Virus record (IMG/VR): IMGVR_UViG_3300025652_000491
Location: 1 to 25,317 of that record
Source: a virus
Length of the DNA: 25,317 nt
Strand: one strand, 5' to 3'
The position numbers were made by a program, and so were the translations under genes. This document shows positions 15,535 through 23,800 of the stretch, piece after piece; within the stretch, counting starts at the first letter, position 1; the number at the start of each line of letters is the position of its first letter. The notes under the pieces were generated by a model. That model made no database searches. It was not told where the DNA came from and saw nothing but the letters and a program-made list of their open reading frames with translations.

Positions 15535-16599
15535 ATGGAAATCAAAGTCCGGGAAGTTAACGAGGTAGAGTCTAAGTCCACCCAAGAGGTGGAGCAGGAG
15601 CTGCTTCAAAAGCACGAGGCAGAGGTCAATGGCGAAACTGCTGTTGAGGAGGGGGTAGTAACCGAGGATAAGCCTTCGGGCCTGTCTGAGGACGAGGTGC
15701 GTTCGTTTTTGAGCGAGCGTTACGGTCGGGAGATTAACTCTTTAGATGAGCTGGCTGAGGCCCGCGAGCAGGAGTTACCCGAAGATGTAGCCGCGTATTA
15801 CAAGTACCGTCAGGAGACGGGCCGTGGCTTGGAAGATTTTGTCAAGCTCAACAGGAACCTCGACGAGTCGGACGGGGACAAGTTGTTGCGCGACTATTTA
15901 CTTGAGACGGAAGATGGCCTCGATGCTGAGGACGTCGATATCCTTCTCGAGGAATACAAATACGATGAAGACCTCGATGATGAGGGCGACATCAAAAAGG
16001 CCAAGTTGGCCAAGAAGAAAGCTATTGCTAAAGCGAAGCGACACTTCGAGGAAGAGAAAGAGAAGTACAAAGCACCTCTTGAGTCAAGGGGTGTCGACTC
16101 TCTGGAAGGTTCTGAGGAGTATCAGGAGTATAAGCAATACGTTGAGCAGGCGAAGACGTACCAAGAGGAGCAGAAGCGCAGGAAGGAGTGGTTTGACGAT
16201 AAGACCAACGAGGTGTTCAGTGAACAGTTCAAGGGCTTTGAGTTCAATCTCGACGACAAATCCTACGTCTATACTCCCGGTGACCGCACAGAGTTGAAGA
16301 AGCTCCAACAGACTCCCGAGGCTTGGTTAAACAAGTATCTGGACGATAAGGGGCTTGTGAAGGACGCTGCGGGATACCACAAGTCTTTATCTGTCGCTAT
16401 GAACCCTGAGAAGTTTGCCCGGTTCTTTTTTGAGCAAGGCAAAGCTGAGGCCGTGGACGACGTTATGCGCAAGACAAAAAACATCAACATGTCAGAGCGC
16501 ACGACACCGCAGACCACGTCGAAGGGGGGATTAAAAATCCGTGCCGTCAATCAAGATTCAGGTCGAGGCTTGAAGATTAAGACGCGGCGCACCACCTAA
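15535..16599 (+). CDS. Scaffolding protein candidate, 354 aa
   Basis: Highly charged and almost all helical. The N-terminal 150 residues are very acidic (EDVDILLEEYKYDEDLDDEG), the middle is a Lys/Glu-rich coiled coil (AKLAKKKAIAKAKRHFEEEK), and the end is basic (GLKIRAVNQDSGRGLKIKTR). Scaffolds of tailed phages typically have this acidic helical body and a basic C-terminal coat-binding end, and they lie between portal and coat gene, as here. No protease motif is visible, so self-cleavage is not claimed. The family is too diverse for identification by eye. Confidence 0.65.
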   Translation: MEIKVREVNEVESKSTQEVEQELLQKHEAEVNGETAVEEGVVTEDKPSGLSEDEVRSFLSERYGREINSLDELAEAREQELPEDVAAYYKYRQETGRGLEDFVKLNRNLDESDGDKLLRDYLLETEDGLDAEDVDILLEEYKYDEDLDDEGDIKKAKLAKKKAIAKAKRHFEEEKEKYKAPLESRGVDSLEGSEEYQEYKQYVEQAKTYQEEQKRRKEWFDDKTNEVFSEQFKGFEFNLDDKSYVYTPGDRTELKKLQQTPEAWLNKYLDDKGLVKDAAGYHKSLSVAMNPEKFARFFFEQGKAEAVDDVMRKTKNINMSERTTPQTTSKGGLKIRAVNQDSGRGLKIKTRRTT

Positions 16600-16616
16600 A
16601 ACAAAAACAAGAAAAC
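16600..16616 (+). promoter_or_regulatory. A-rich leader of the coat-protein gene
   Basis: Seventeen bases between scaffold stop and coat ATG consist of A with four C and one G, with no Shine-Dalgarno. A-rich, unstructured leaders are typical of strongly translated Bacteroidota genes, which fits the most abundant virion protein. Confidence 0.45.
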
Positions 16617-18047
16617 ATGGCAGGTTCAGTAAACGCAACCCCGGGCTTCGATTTGCAGCCCAGTGCTGAGCGCGTTGCGCTTCAGACGAATTACATCACC
16701 AACTTCGACTTCCTCAACCAGTATCTCCCTGATACTTATGAGAAGGAGTTCGAGCGTTACGGCAACCGGACTATCTCCGGCTTCCTCCGCATGGTTGGTG
16801 CCGAGATGCCCACCAACTCAGACATGATTAAGTGGGCTGAGCAAGGCCGTCTCCACACCAAGTACACCAACTGCACTGGCGTTGCTGCTGGTACTACTGC
16901 CTCAACGTGGACGGTGGGCGACACCCTCAACCCCGGTACAGGTGGTATTTCCATCCGTGTGGGTCAGACAGTATTTATTAGCGACAACACTGCCGCCAGC
17001 GGTCTTTCTAATAAGGCTGTGGTTACTGCTGTTGACTACACTGCTGGTACTTTTGACGTCGCCTACTACGAGGCTGCTGGTCAAGCTGTTGCTGATGGAG
17101 TTGCTTGCACCGTGATGATTTACGGTTCTGAGTTCAGGAAGGGTACTAGTGGAATGCAGGAGTCTCTTGAAGCCGACGACCTCATCTTCGACAACAAGCC
17201 TATCATCTTGAAGGACCGTTACGAAGTGTCTGGTTCTGACATGGCTCAGATTGGATGGATTGAGGTGACCACAGAGAACGGTGCTACCGGATACTTGTGG
17301 TACATGAAGTCCGAGCACGAGACACGTCTCCGCTTTGACGACTACCTCGAGACAGCTATGATTGAGGCCGTTCCTGCGGCTCCAAACTCTGGTGCTGAGG
17401 TCGCCTTGAGCGGCGGTACCGCTGCTGTCGGCACTGTCAACGCTGGTTCCGAGGGTATCTTCTACGCTGTAGAGAATCGCGGAAACCTCTGGTCTGGCGG
17501 TATCCCTTCTGCTTTGGCTGACTTCGACGCTATCATCTCTCGCTTGGATAAGCAGGGTGCTATCGAGGAGAACGTCCTCTTCGTGAATCGTGAGATGAGC
17601 TTCGATATCGACGACATGCTGGCTGCACAGAACAGCTATGGTGCCGGCGGTACGAGCTACGGTCTCTTCGACAACGACGAGCAGATGGCGCTCAACCTTG
17701 GTTTCACAGGCTTCCGCCGTGGTTACGACTTCTACAAGTCTGACTGGAAGTACCTGAACGACCCAACCATGCGTGGCAACCTCACCAACGGTGTCGTCAA
17801 TGGATTGCTCGTTCCTGCTGGAAGCACCACGGTCTATGACCAAGTGCTCGGTAAGAACGCCAAGCGTCCGTTCCTCCACGTCCGCTACCGCGCCTCAGAA
17901 ACTGAGGACCGCCGGTATAAGACTTGGATTACAGGTTCTGCCGGAGGTGCTGCTACCAGCGACATCGACGCGATGCAAGTCAACTACCTCTCCGAGCGTG
18001 CTGTGTGCGTGATGGGAGCGAACAACTTCTTCCTGTTTAAGGACTGA
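16617..18047 (+). CDS. Major capsid protein (HK97-like fold), 476 aa
   Basis: The position after portal and scaffold, the size, and the soluble alpha/beta composition fit the coat protein. The N-terminal pattern GFDLQPSAERVALQTNYITN (10-29) followed by QYLPDTYEKEFERYGNRTIS (35-54) and MVGAEMPTNSDMIKWAEQGR (59-78) resembles coat proteins of crAss-like phages as I remember them. Residues about 85-165 look like a beta-rich inserted domain (GQTVFISDNTAASGLSNKAV), and the Ala/Gly-rich stretch near 255-275 a loop. The end (CVMGANNFFLFKD) is typical of the P-domain strand. The gene follows an A-rich leader and is followed by a hairpin (18064-18086), consistent with transcript definition around the coat gene. 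Confidence 0.85.
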   Translation: MAGSVNATPGFDLQPSAERVALQTNYITNFDFLNQYLPDTYEKEFERYGNRTISGFLRMVGAEMPTNSDMIKWAEQGRLHTKYTNCTGVAAGTTASTWTVGDTLNPGTGGISIRVGQTVFISDNTAASGLSNKAVVTAVDYTAGTFDVAYYEAAGQAVADGVACTVMIYGSEFRKGTSGMQESLEADDLIFDNKPIILKDRYEVSGSDMAQIGWIEVTTENGATGYLWYMKSEHETRLRFDDYLETAMIEAVPAAPNSGAEVALSGGTAAVGTVNAGSEGIFYAVENRGNLWSGGIPSALADFDAIISRLDKQGAIEENVLFVNREMSFDIDDMLAAQNSYGAGGTSYGLFDNDEQMALNLGFTGFRRGYDFYKSDWKYLNDPTMRGNLTNGVVNGLLVPAGSTTVYDQVLGKNAKRPFLHVRYRASETEDRRYKTWITGSAGGAATSDIDAMQVNYLSERAVCVMGANNFFLFKD

Positions 18048-18063
18048 TTGTGAACTGGATATT

Positions 18064-18086
18064 GGGGAGCACAACGGGTGCTCCCC
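18064..18086 (+). terminator. Stem-loop after the coat gene, probable (partial) terminator
   Basis: Perfect 9-bp G/C-rich inverted repeat, GGGGAGCAC (18064-18072) with GTGCTCCCC (18078-18086) and a 5-base loop AACGG. The following bases (TCTATCTCCCCTTAATT) are pyrimidine-rich but not a clean T-run, so termination may be incomplete, or the hairpin may protect the coat mRNA 3' end. Confidence 0.7.
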
Positions 18087-18112
18087 TCTATCTCCCCTTA
18101 ATTAAAATAGAA

Positions 18113-18841
18113 ATGAATACTGATAAAACGTACCGCCTGCTCCGAGGGCAGGCCCCCCTTTCTTTTATGATTCCCGGTCGTAGCACCAACCGCAAGCCTC
18201 TCCTTTTTTGGGACGAGGAGAAGGGTGAAAACCGTGTGCTACGCTACGCTCGCAACCAGAAGAGCCCCTTCGAGGACGAGCAAGATGGAAACGCCATCGT
18301 TGAGCCCATCATCTTTGAGGATGGTATGCTCCACGTTCCTAAGACCAACCCTGTCTTACAGCAGTTCTTGGACCACCACCCCATGAACGGGGCGCAGTTT
18401 GAGGAAGCCAATGACGAGCGCGACGCTGAGGCGGAGGTAGAGAAGTTGAATATGGAGGTGGACGCACTCATCGAGTGCAAGTCTTTGACGCTGGACCAGC
18501 TTGAGACTATGGCTCGCCTTATGCTTGGTATCGACCCATCGAGATACACTACGGCTGAGCTGCGCCGCGATATGCTTATCGCTGTCCGCCGCGAGCCCGA
18601 GCACTTCCTGCACTTGGCTAACGACCCCGACCTGAAGTTGCAGGGTAAGATTCACCGATTCTTCTCTGACAACCTCTTGTCTTTCCGCCGCAACAAGACG
18701 GAGATTTGGTTCAACGGACCTACCAATAAGAAGAAGTTGGTTACTGTCCCTCACGGCCAAGACCACCTTCAAGTAGCGACGAGCTATCTACTTAGTGAAG
18801 AGGGCCTTGAGCACCTCCGTACTCTCGAGACGTTGGTTTAA
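18113..18841 (+). CDS. Conserved-looking phage protein downstream of coat gene, 242 aa
   Basis: Start chosen at the ATG at 18113, which has an A-rich leader (TTAATTAAAATAGAA). The frame is open to a GTG at 18050, but that would place the stem-loop 18064-18086 inside the gene and add a leader reading GSTTGAPLYLPLIKIE that looks non-coding. The protein has ALRYARNQ-like text (ENRVLRYARNQKSPFEDEQD), then EPIIFEDGMLHVPKTNPVLQ, an acidic helix, and a C-terminal TVPHGQDHLQVATSYLLSEE. I recall similar proteins next to coat genes in Bacteroidota phages without an assigned role; a head-associated or morphogenetic function is inferred from position. Confidence 0.75.
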   Translation: MNTDKTYRLLRGQAPLSFMIPGRSTNRKPLLFWDEEKGENRVLRYARNQKSPFEDEQDGNAIVEPIIFEDGMLHVPKTNPVLQQFLDHHPMNGAQFEEANDERDAEAEVEKLNMEVDALIECKSLTLDQLETMARLMLGIDPSRYTTAELRRDMLIAVRREPEHFLHLANDPDLKLQGKIHRFFSDNLLSFRRNKTEIWFNGPTNKKKLVTVPHGQDHLQVATSYLLSEEGLEHLRTLETLV

Positions 18842-18878
18842 GAATAGGTATCTTGCTCACGGATTTAATTTTTTTCCT
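18842..18878 (+). promoter_or_regulatory. T-rich leader with TAATTTTT box
   Basis: Contains TAATTTTT (18866-18873), which lies five bases before the ATG, the same spacing as TAATTTTA before the scaffold gene. It could be a Bacteroidota -7-like box or a pyrimidine-rich leader. No Shine-Dalgarno. Confidence 0.3.
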
Positions 18879-19169
18879 ATGCAAAAGTTTCTCAACATCA
18901 AAGGCACCGCCGCAACGGGCTTCCAAGGCAACCAGCTTGTTTCTCTTACCGGACTGAAGACCGTCCGTGCCGCTACTGCTGATGCCATTACCACCGTCCT
19001 TAGTTACGAAGACGGTACGGCGACCACCATTACCACTGCCGCTCAGACCGGTTTCAACGTGCAGGTCCAGTTGCAGGAGGCCGTTGAGGCTGCGCTTCAA
19101 ACGTCATGGACGAAGCCTGTGTATGACGTCACCTTGGTTCTGACACCGACTAGTATCGTCAACGCATAA
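18879..19169 (+). CDS. Small capsid-accessory/decoration candidate, 96 aa
   Basis: Start chosen at the ATG at 18879 after a T-rich leader. The upstream GTG at 18795 lies inside the preceding gene and would add a basic 28-residue leader. The protein reads as a small beta-rich, Thr/Ala-rich domain (LVSLTGLKTVRAATADAITT, then TVLSYEDGTATTITTA) with one helix (VQLQEAVEAALQTSW) and a final beta strand. Small abundant proteins of this type, with their own terminator, near the coat gene are often decoration or auxiliary capsid proteins. The gene is directly followed by the strong terminator at 19191-19215. Confidence 0.7.
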   Translation: MQKFLNIKGTAATGFQGNQLVSLTGLKTVRAATADAITTVLSYEDGTATTITTAAQTGFNVQVQLQEAVEAALQTSWTKPVYDVTLVLTPTSIVNA

Positions 19170-19190
19170 GCGTATCACTTACTACTAGAG

Positions 19191-19218
19191 AAAGCCACCT
19201 TCGGGTGGCTTTTTCGTT
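19191..19218 (+). terminator. Rho-independent terminator with UUCG loop
   Basis: Perfect 9-bp stem AAAGCCACC (19191-19199) with GGTGGCTTT (19204-19212), a very stable TTCG tetraloop (19200-19203), and a following T-run (TTCGTTT, partly overlapping the stem). This is a textbook intrinsic terminator ending the coat-accessory block. Confidence 0.92.
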
Positions 19219-19236
19219 TGGCGCTATCTTAGAGGA

Positions 19237-19953
19237 ATGATTGATTCAGTCCGTCAAACCGTATTGTCGATTCTCAATAAGAACAACTACGGTTACGTCT
19301 CTCCTTCCGACTTCAACCTGTTCGCTAAGCAGGCGCAGCTAGAGATTTTCGAGTCGTACTTCACGGGCCTCAACCAAGCCATCAACGCGGAGAACGCGCG
19401 TATGTCTGGTACCGACTACGCCAATATGACCAAGGGCTTCAACGAAGACATCGACGTCTTCTCCGTGTCTAGGCCCCTGACGCAAAGCGCAAACAACCTG
19501 TTCTTAACCCCGAGTACCGCTACCACCGGTGACGACTACTACTTGCTGAACAAGGTGTTGGTCAATGGCGCTGAGGCAGAGCCCGTTACGCACAGCCGCA
19601 TCACCCTGCTGGCCAACTCAAACCTAACGGCACCGTCGGCGCAGTACCCCGCGTATACCATCGACAACCCTACTGCCGGGCAGGTCGTGACCATCTACCC
19701 TACGGCAACGACGTACGCGCCGGGCGATGTCGTAGCTCAATACGTGCGGTATCCCCTTGACCCGAAGTGGACGTATATACTGCTTGCTAACGGAGAGCCT
19801 GTATTCAACCAGTCGTCTACTGACTACCAAGACTTTGAGGTACCTATCGAAGCGGAACCACGATTGGTTTATCGCATATTGCAGATGGCTGGCATGAGCA
19901 TCCGCGAGGGCGACGTCTATCAGTACGCTAACGCAGAAGAGAAAGAGCAGTAA
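19237..19953 (+). CDS. Head-tail ring/adaptor protein 1, 238 aa
   Basis: Starts 24 bases after the terminator. AGAGGA lies directly before the ATG. The N-terminal helix DSVRQTVLSILNKNNYGYVS, then SDFNLFAKQAQLEIFESYF, followed by a mostly beta central part and a helical end (EPRLVYRILQMAGMSIREGD), resembles the first ring protein under the portal in crAss-like phages. By position it should attach to the portal and help form the tail barrel. The stop is coupled to the next gene by TAATG (19951-19955). The exact ring number is not decided by the sequence. Confidence 0.65.
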   Translation: MIDSVRQTVLSILNKNNYGYVSPSDFNLFAKQAQLEIFESYFTGLNQAINAENARMSGTDYANMTKGFNEDIDVFSVSRPLTQSANNLFLTPSTATTGDDYYLLNKVLVNGAEAEPVTHSRITLLANSNLTAPSAQYPAYTIDNPTAGQVVTIYPTATTYAPGDVVAQYVRYPLDPKWTYILLANGEPVFNQSSTDYQDFEVPIEAEPRLVYRILQMAGMSIREGDVYQYANAEEKEQ

Positions 19954-20876
19954 TGGCATACATCACAGACTACCAGTACTACGAGAACGGGGGCAACACT
20001 CCCGAGGACGCGAACTGGGGCAGCTATCAGTACGTTTCGTTGCAGGATATCGTCAACAACTTCCTGTTGATGTATAGCGGCAACCACTCCTTGGTCAACA
20101 ATGAGGAACGGTACAAGGTGTTATTCCATGCCAAGCGAGCCATCCAAGAGCTCAACTACGATGCGTTCAAAGAGATTAAGATTCTCGAGCTTAGCGTATG
20201 CGATAGGCTCCGCTTTGTCTTCCCTCCCGACTATGTAAACTGGGTGCGCATTTCCCTATATAAAGACGGAATCCTTCGACCGTTAACGGAGAATATTCAG
20301 ACGAACTGGAGTTCAGCATACCTACAGGATAACAACTGCCGCATCCTCTTCGACCAGAACGGAGCGATACTCAAGCCGCAGGACTCGACCATCGACTACG
20401 ACCGCATTACGGGAACCAAGAAGAGCATCTACATCAACGGCAACAGCCAGTTCGATGGTCAGTTTGGATACTGCTGCGATGGCGATTGGTATTTCGATTA
20501 CAACATCGGCGCTCGGTACGGATTGAATACGGAGACGGCTAACGCCAACCCCACCTTTAGCATCGATAAGAAAGGCGGTGTCATCAACTTCAGTTCCGCT
20601 ATGGCTGACGAGCTCTGTATCCTTGAGTACGTCAGCGACGGCATGGAGGGTGGCGACAATACGGCTATCACGGTCAACAAGATGTTTGAGGAGTACGTGT
20701 ACGCATACATCCAGTATGCTATCCTTGACGCCAAGCTCGGCGTACAGGAGTATATCGTAGGCCGGGCGCGGAAAAAGAAGAACGCTCTCCTGCGCAACGC
20801 TAAGATTCGCATCAGCAACATCCACCCCGGGCGCTTGCTTATGAACCTGCGTGGTCGCGACAAGTGGATTAAGTAA
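19953..20876 (+). CDS. Tail ring/stabilisation adaptor protein 2, 307 aa
   Basis: The N-terminal segment YQYVSLQDIVNNFLLMYSGN (about 25-44), then LFHAKRAIQELNYDAFKEIK and LRFVFPPDYVNWVRISLYKD, matches the remembered pattern of podovirus tail-tube/stabilisation proteins (P22 gp4 / T7 gp11-type role). The C-terminal part is helical and basic (VGRARKKKNALLRNAKIRIS), as expected for a protein that plugs or clamps at the portal. It is coupled at both ends by TAATG. Function is inferred from family-like motifs and its place between ring 1 and the muzzle. Confidence 0.7.
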   Translation: MAYITDYQYYENGGNTPEDANWGSYQYVSLQDIVNNFLLMYSGNHSLVNNEERYKVLFHAKRAIQELNYDAFKEIKILELSVCDRLRFVFPPDYVNWVRISLYKDGILRPLTENIQTNWSSAYLQDNNCRILFDQNGAILKPQDSTIDYDRITGTKKSIYINGNSQFDGQFGYCCDGDWYFDYNIGARYGLNTETANANPTFSIDKKGGVINFSSAMADELCILEYVSDGMEGGDNTAITVNKMFEEYVYAYIQYAILDAKLGVQEYIVGRARKKKNALLRNAKIRISNIHPGRLLMNLRGRDKWIK

Positions 20877-23800
20877 TGGCAAATCTGGTAAGGAACTTCA
20901 TCAAGGGCCGTATGAACAAGAGCGTCGACGAGCGCCTTGTCCCCAACGGAGAGTATATCGATGCTCAGAATATCCGCATGGGTTCCACTGAGGACTCAGA
21001 GATTGGTGCGGTAGAAAACACCAAGGGCAACACGCAGCTCACCACTCTGGTCTACCCACCTACGGGCACCGCCTTGAGCGTTAACGCCACGTGCCTAGGG
21101 GCGTATAGCGACGGAGCCAATGAGACCATGTACTGGTTCGTGCATGACCCTTCGTTTGTTGATAGCGGCTACGCTGGGGTCCTCGACCTCATCGTCTCGT
21201 ACAATATGCGTAGCGACTTGCTTACGTACCATGTGGTAAGTACCAGTGCGCTTAGCTTCGACCCGCAGCACTTGGTCACGGGCATCAACTTGGTTGACAA
21301 CCTGCTGTTCTTTACCGACGACATCAACCCTCCTCGACGTATCAATGTCGGTCAGGCTTACCCCCAGCCTGTAGCGTTTGCAGACAGCGGCCTCTTGGCT
21401 GACGATATCCTTGTCATCAAGCGCCCACCCTTGGCGGCACCTGTGGTTACCGCTGTTGATGTGGTATCGAGGGAAGACTACATGGAGGACCGGTTCCTCT
21501 GCTTTGGTTACCGTTGGGAATACACCAACAACGAGTACTCGGCTACCTCACAGTTTAGCGACCCCATCTTTGAGAGCGAGCCGTTTGCATTTACTACCGA
21601 GTCATACCTCAACGAGGGTATGGTCAATTCCGTTCAGGTGTGTGACGTTACGGTACGTACAGGTAGTTCTTTGGTCAAGGGTATCGACATCCTTTTCAAG
21701 GAGATGGATGACAACATCATCCGCGTCATTGAGAAGGTAGACAAGGCGGACTCGGCCCTGACGGACAACTCCGACTACACCATTCAGTTTAGCAAGCAGA
21801 AGATTTTCACCATCCTGCCCGAGAGTGAGATACTGAGGCTGTACGACAACGTCCCTCGGTTGGCTAAGGCCCAGACCTTGATGGGCAATAGGATTGTTTA
21901 CGGCAACTACCTCGAGGGGTACGATATGCGCAATCTGAACGGGCTTAACGTCAAGCTTGGGTTCAATGCGACATTGCTTCAAACGCCATTGGACAATAGC
22001 GATGGTAATATCGAAACACCGGCTTATTACTCTAGGCCAAGCCTGCATAGCAACCGCGTGTATGAGGTTGGCATCGTCTATATGGATGAGTACGGTCGTT
22101 CTAGTACTGCTCTTGTTGCACCTAACAATAAGGTTGAGATTGAGTGTGGCGATTCCATTTTTCAGAATCAGATTCGGGTTACGATACCGTCCCTTATGCT
22201 GGCCCCTTCGTGGGCTAGGAGGTATAAGTTTGTTATCAAGCCTGATAACGAGAACTACGAGACCATCTATACCAACCAGAATTTTGAGTGGCCTACCGAT
22301 TCAGGAGAGGTTTACTTTTTGCTCGAAGGCGAGAACGCGGCCAAGGTTGAGAAGGGGGATAGGTATGTGGTGAAGAGCGACACGTCTGGTGCCATCACGT
22401 CATGTACTTATGCTGAGGTTCTTGAGAAGAAGTCATTCGCCGAAGGCGAGCTTGACAGTACGGCACCTTTGATTCCTGCTGTTGGGGGTACGTATATGAA
22501 GATGAAGCCAAACTTTACGTATGGCCTTCCAGCGGGAACAGTAAATCTGTCTCCCGGAGAACAGTCTGCATCTACGAACTTCCCCTCAGATAATCTTAAT
22601 ACAGAGAACTCGAATTTCACTGGGTTTTACCCTGTCTTGGTGTACGATGGTTTTGATAAGGAGGCAATAAAAACAGGCACTCGTATTAAGCTGACGTTGA
22701 CTTTTACGCGAAAAGGAAGGGGCGACGCTCAATGTGAAACTCGAACCCTTGATTTCGACAAGACATGGGTTGTTGAGCAGGACTATCCTTCTGGAGCCGG
22801 ATTAAATCCTATTGTTAATTGGTTTTATGATACGGCAAACAATACCGCCATCGCGGATATTGAGGCTGCTATAGGCGTTTCTGGAGACCCTGATGTAGAC
22901 GCCCCTGAGAATTTTGTCCTTCCTGCAACTAGTTCTGGTGGCCCTACTTATAGTATTGTGGGTAATGAGCTTATAAACAGAATGAGGTGGTATGAGCCTG
23001 CAAATAGCGACCCCCCTGAATTCATTGTTTATGGAACTAAAAAATGCCTTGGGGTAGATAGTCTTGTAACATCTGGTAACGGTCCTAACCGTCGGTCTAC
23101 GGTAAAAGCTGAGTGGACTATAACGCGCTCTACTGACGCAATCGTTTTTGAGACGGAGCCGCAGCCTGCGCTGCCCGACCTGTGGTATGAGTCGAGCGCA
23201 TCGTATCAGATTGACCCGCAGAACGGACTTCATTACGGGAACGTACAAACCCAAACAAATTCTCAGCCCGCCATTATTGACACGGCGTTCTTCAACTGCA
23301 TCACATTTGGCAACGGCGTAGAGAGCTACAAGATTCGTGACTCGATTAGCGGCAAGCCACTTACCCTTGGCAACCGCGTTACTACGACTAGCGACGAGCG
23401 TTTCTCTGAGGTGCGGCGCTTTGCTGACCTGACGTACAGCGGCGTCATCAACGATGAGACCAACATAAACAAGCTCAATGAGTTCAACCTTGGCTTGCTC
23501 AACTTCAAGCCACTGGAGGACAGCTATGGGCCTGTAGAGAAGCTGTTCGGTAGGCGCACCGATATCCTTACGTTGCAGGAGGATAAGATTAGCTACGTCT
23601 TGGCGGGCAAGAACTTGCTTACCGACTCTACTGGTGAGAGCGTGGTTACGTCCGTGCCTGAGGTATTGGGTACGCAGGTGGCCCGCGTCGAGGACTTTGG
23701 TATCAGCAACAACCCCGAGAGCTTTGCCGAGTGGGGACCGCATAAGTTCTTTACCGACGCTAAGCGCGGCTCTGTCATCCACCTCTATGGCGATGGGCAG

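Noticed and set aside
16902-17879. Long antisense open frame (325 codons) over the coat gene
   Set aside because: It lies opposite a convincing coat gene, has Val/Thr/Ser-rich low-information text, and has no start context. It is an effect of codon bias in the sense gene.
18050-18112. GTG-start extension of the 242-aa protein
   Set aside because: It would run through the perfect hairpin at 18064-18086; the ATG at 18113 has an A-rich leader and begins the recognisable protein.
18795-18878. GTG-start extension of the 96-aa protein
   Set aside because: It lies inside the previous gene and reads as a basic, unlikely leader; the ATG at 18879 has its own leader.
22802-23782. Antisense frame of 326 codons in the muzzle gene
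   Set aside because: The sense frame continues with family-like motifs on both sides; the antisense product is basic and unstructured in appearance.
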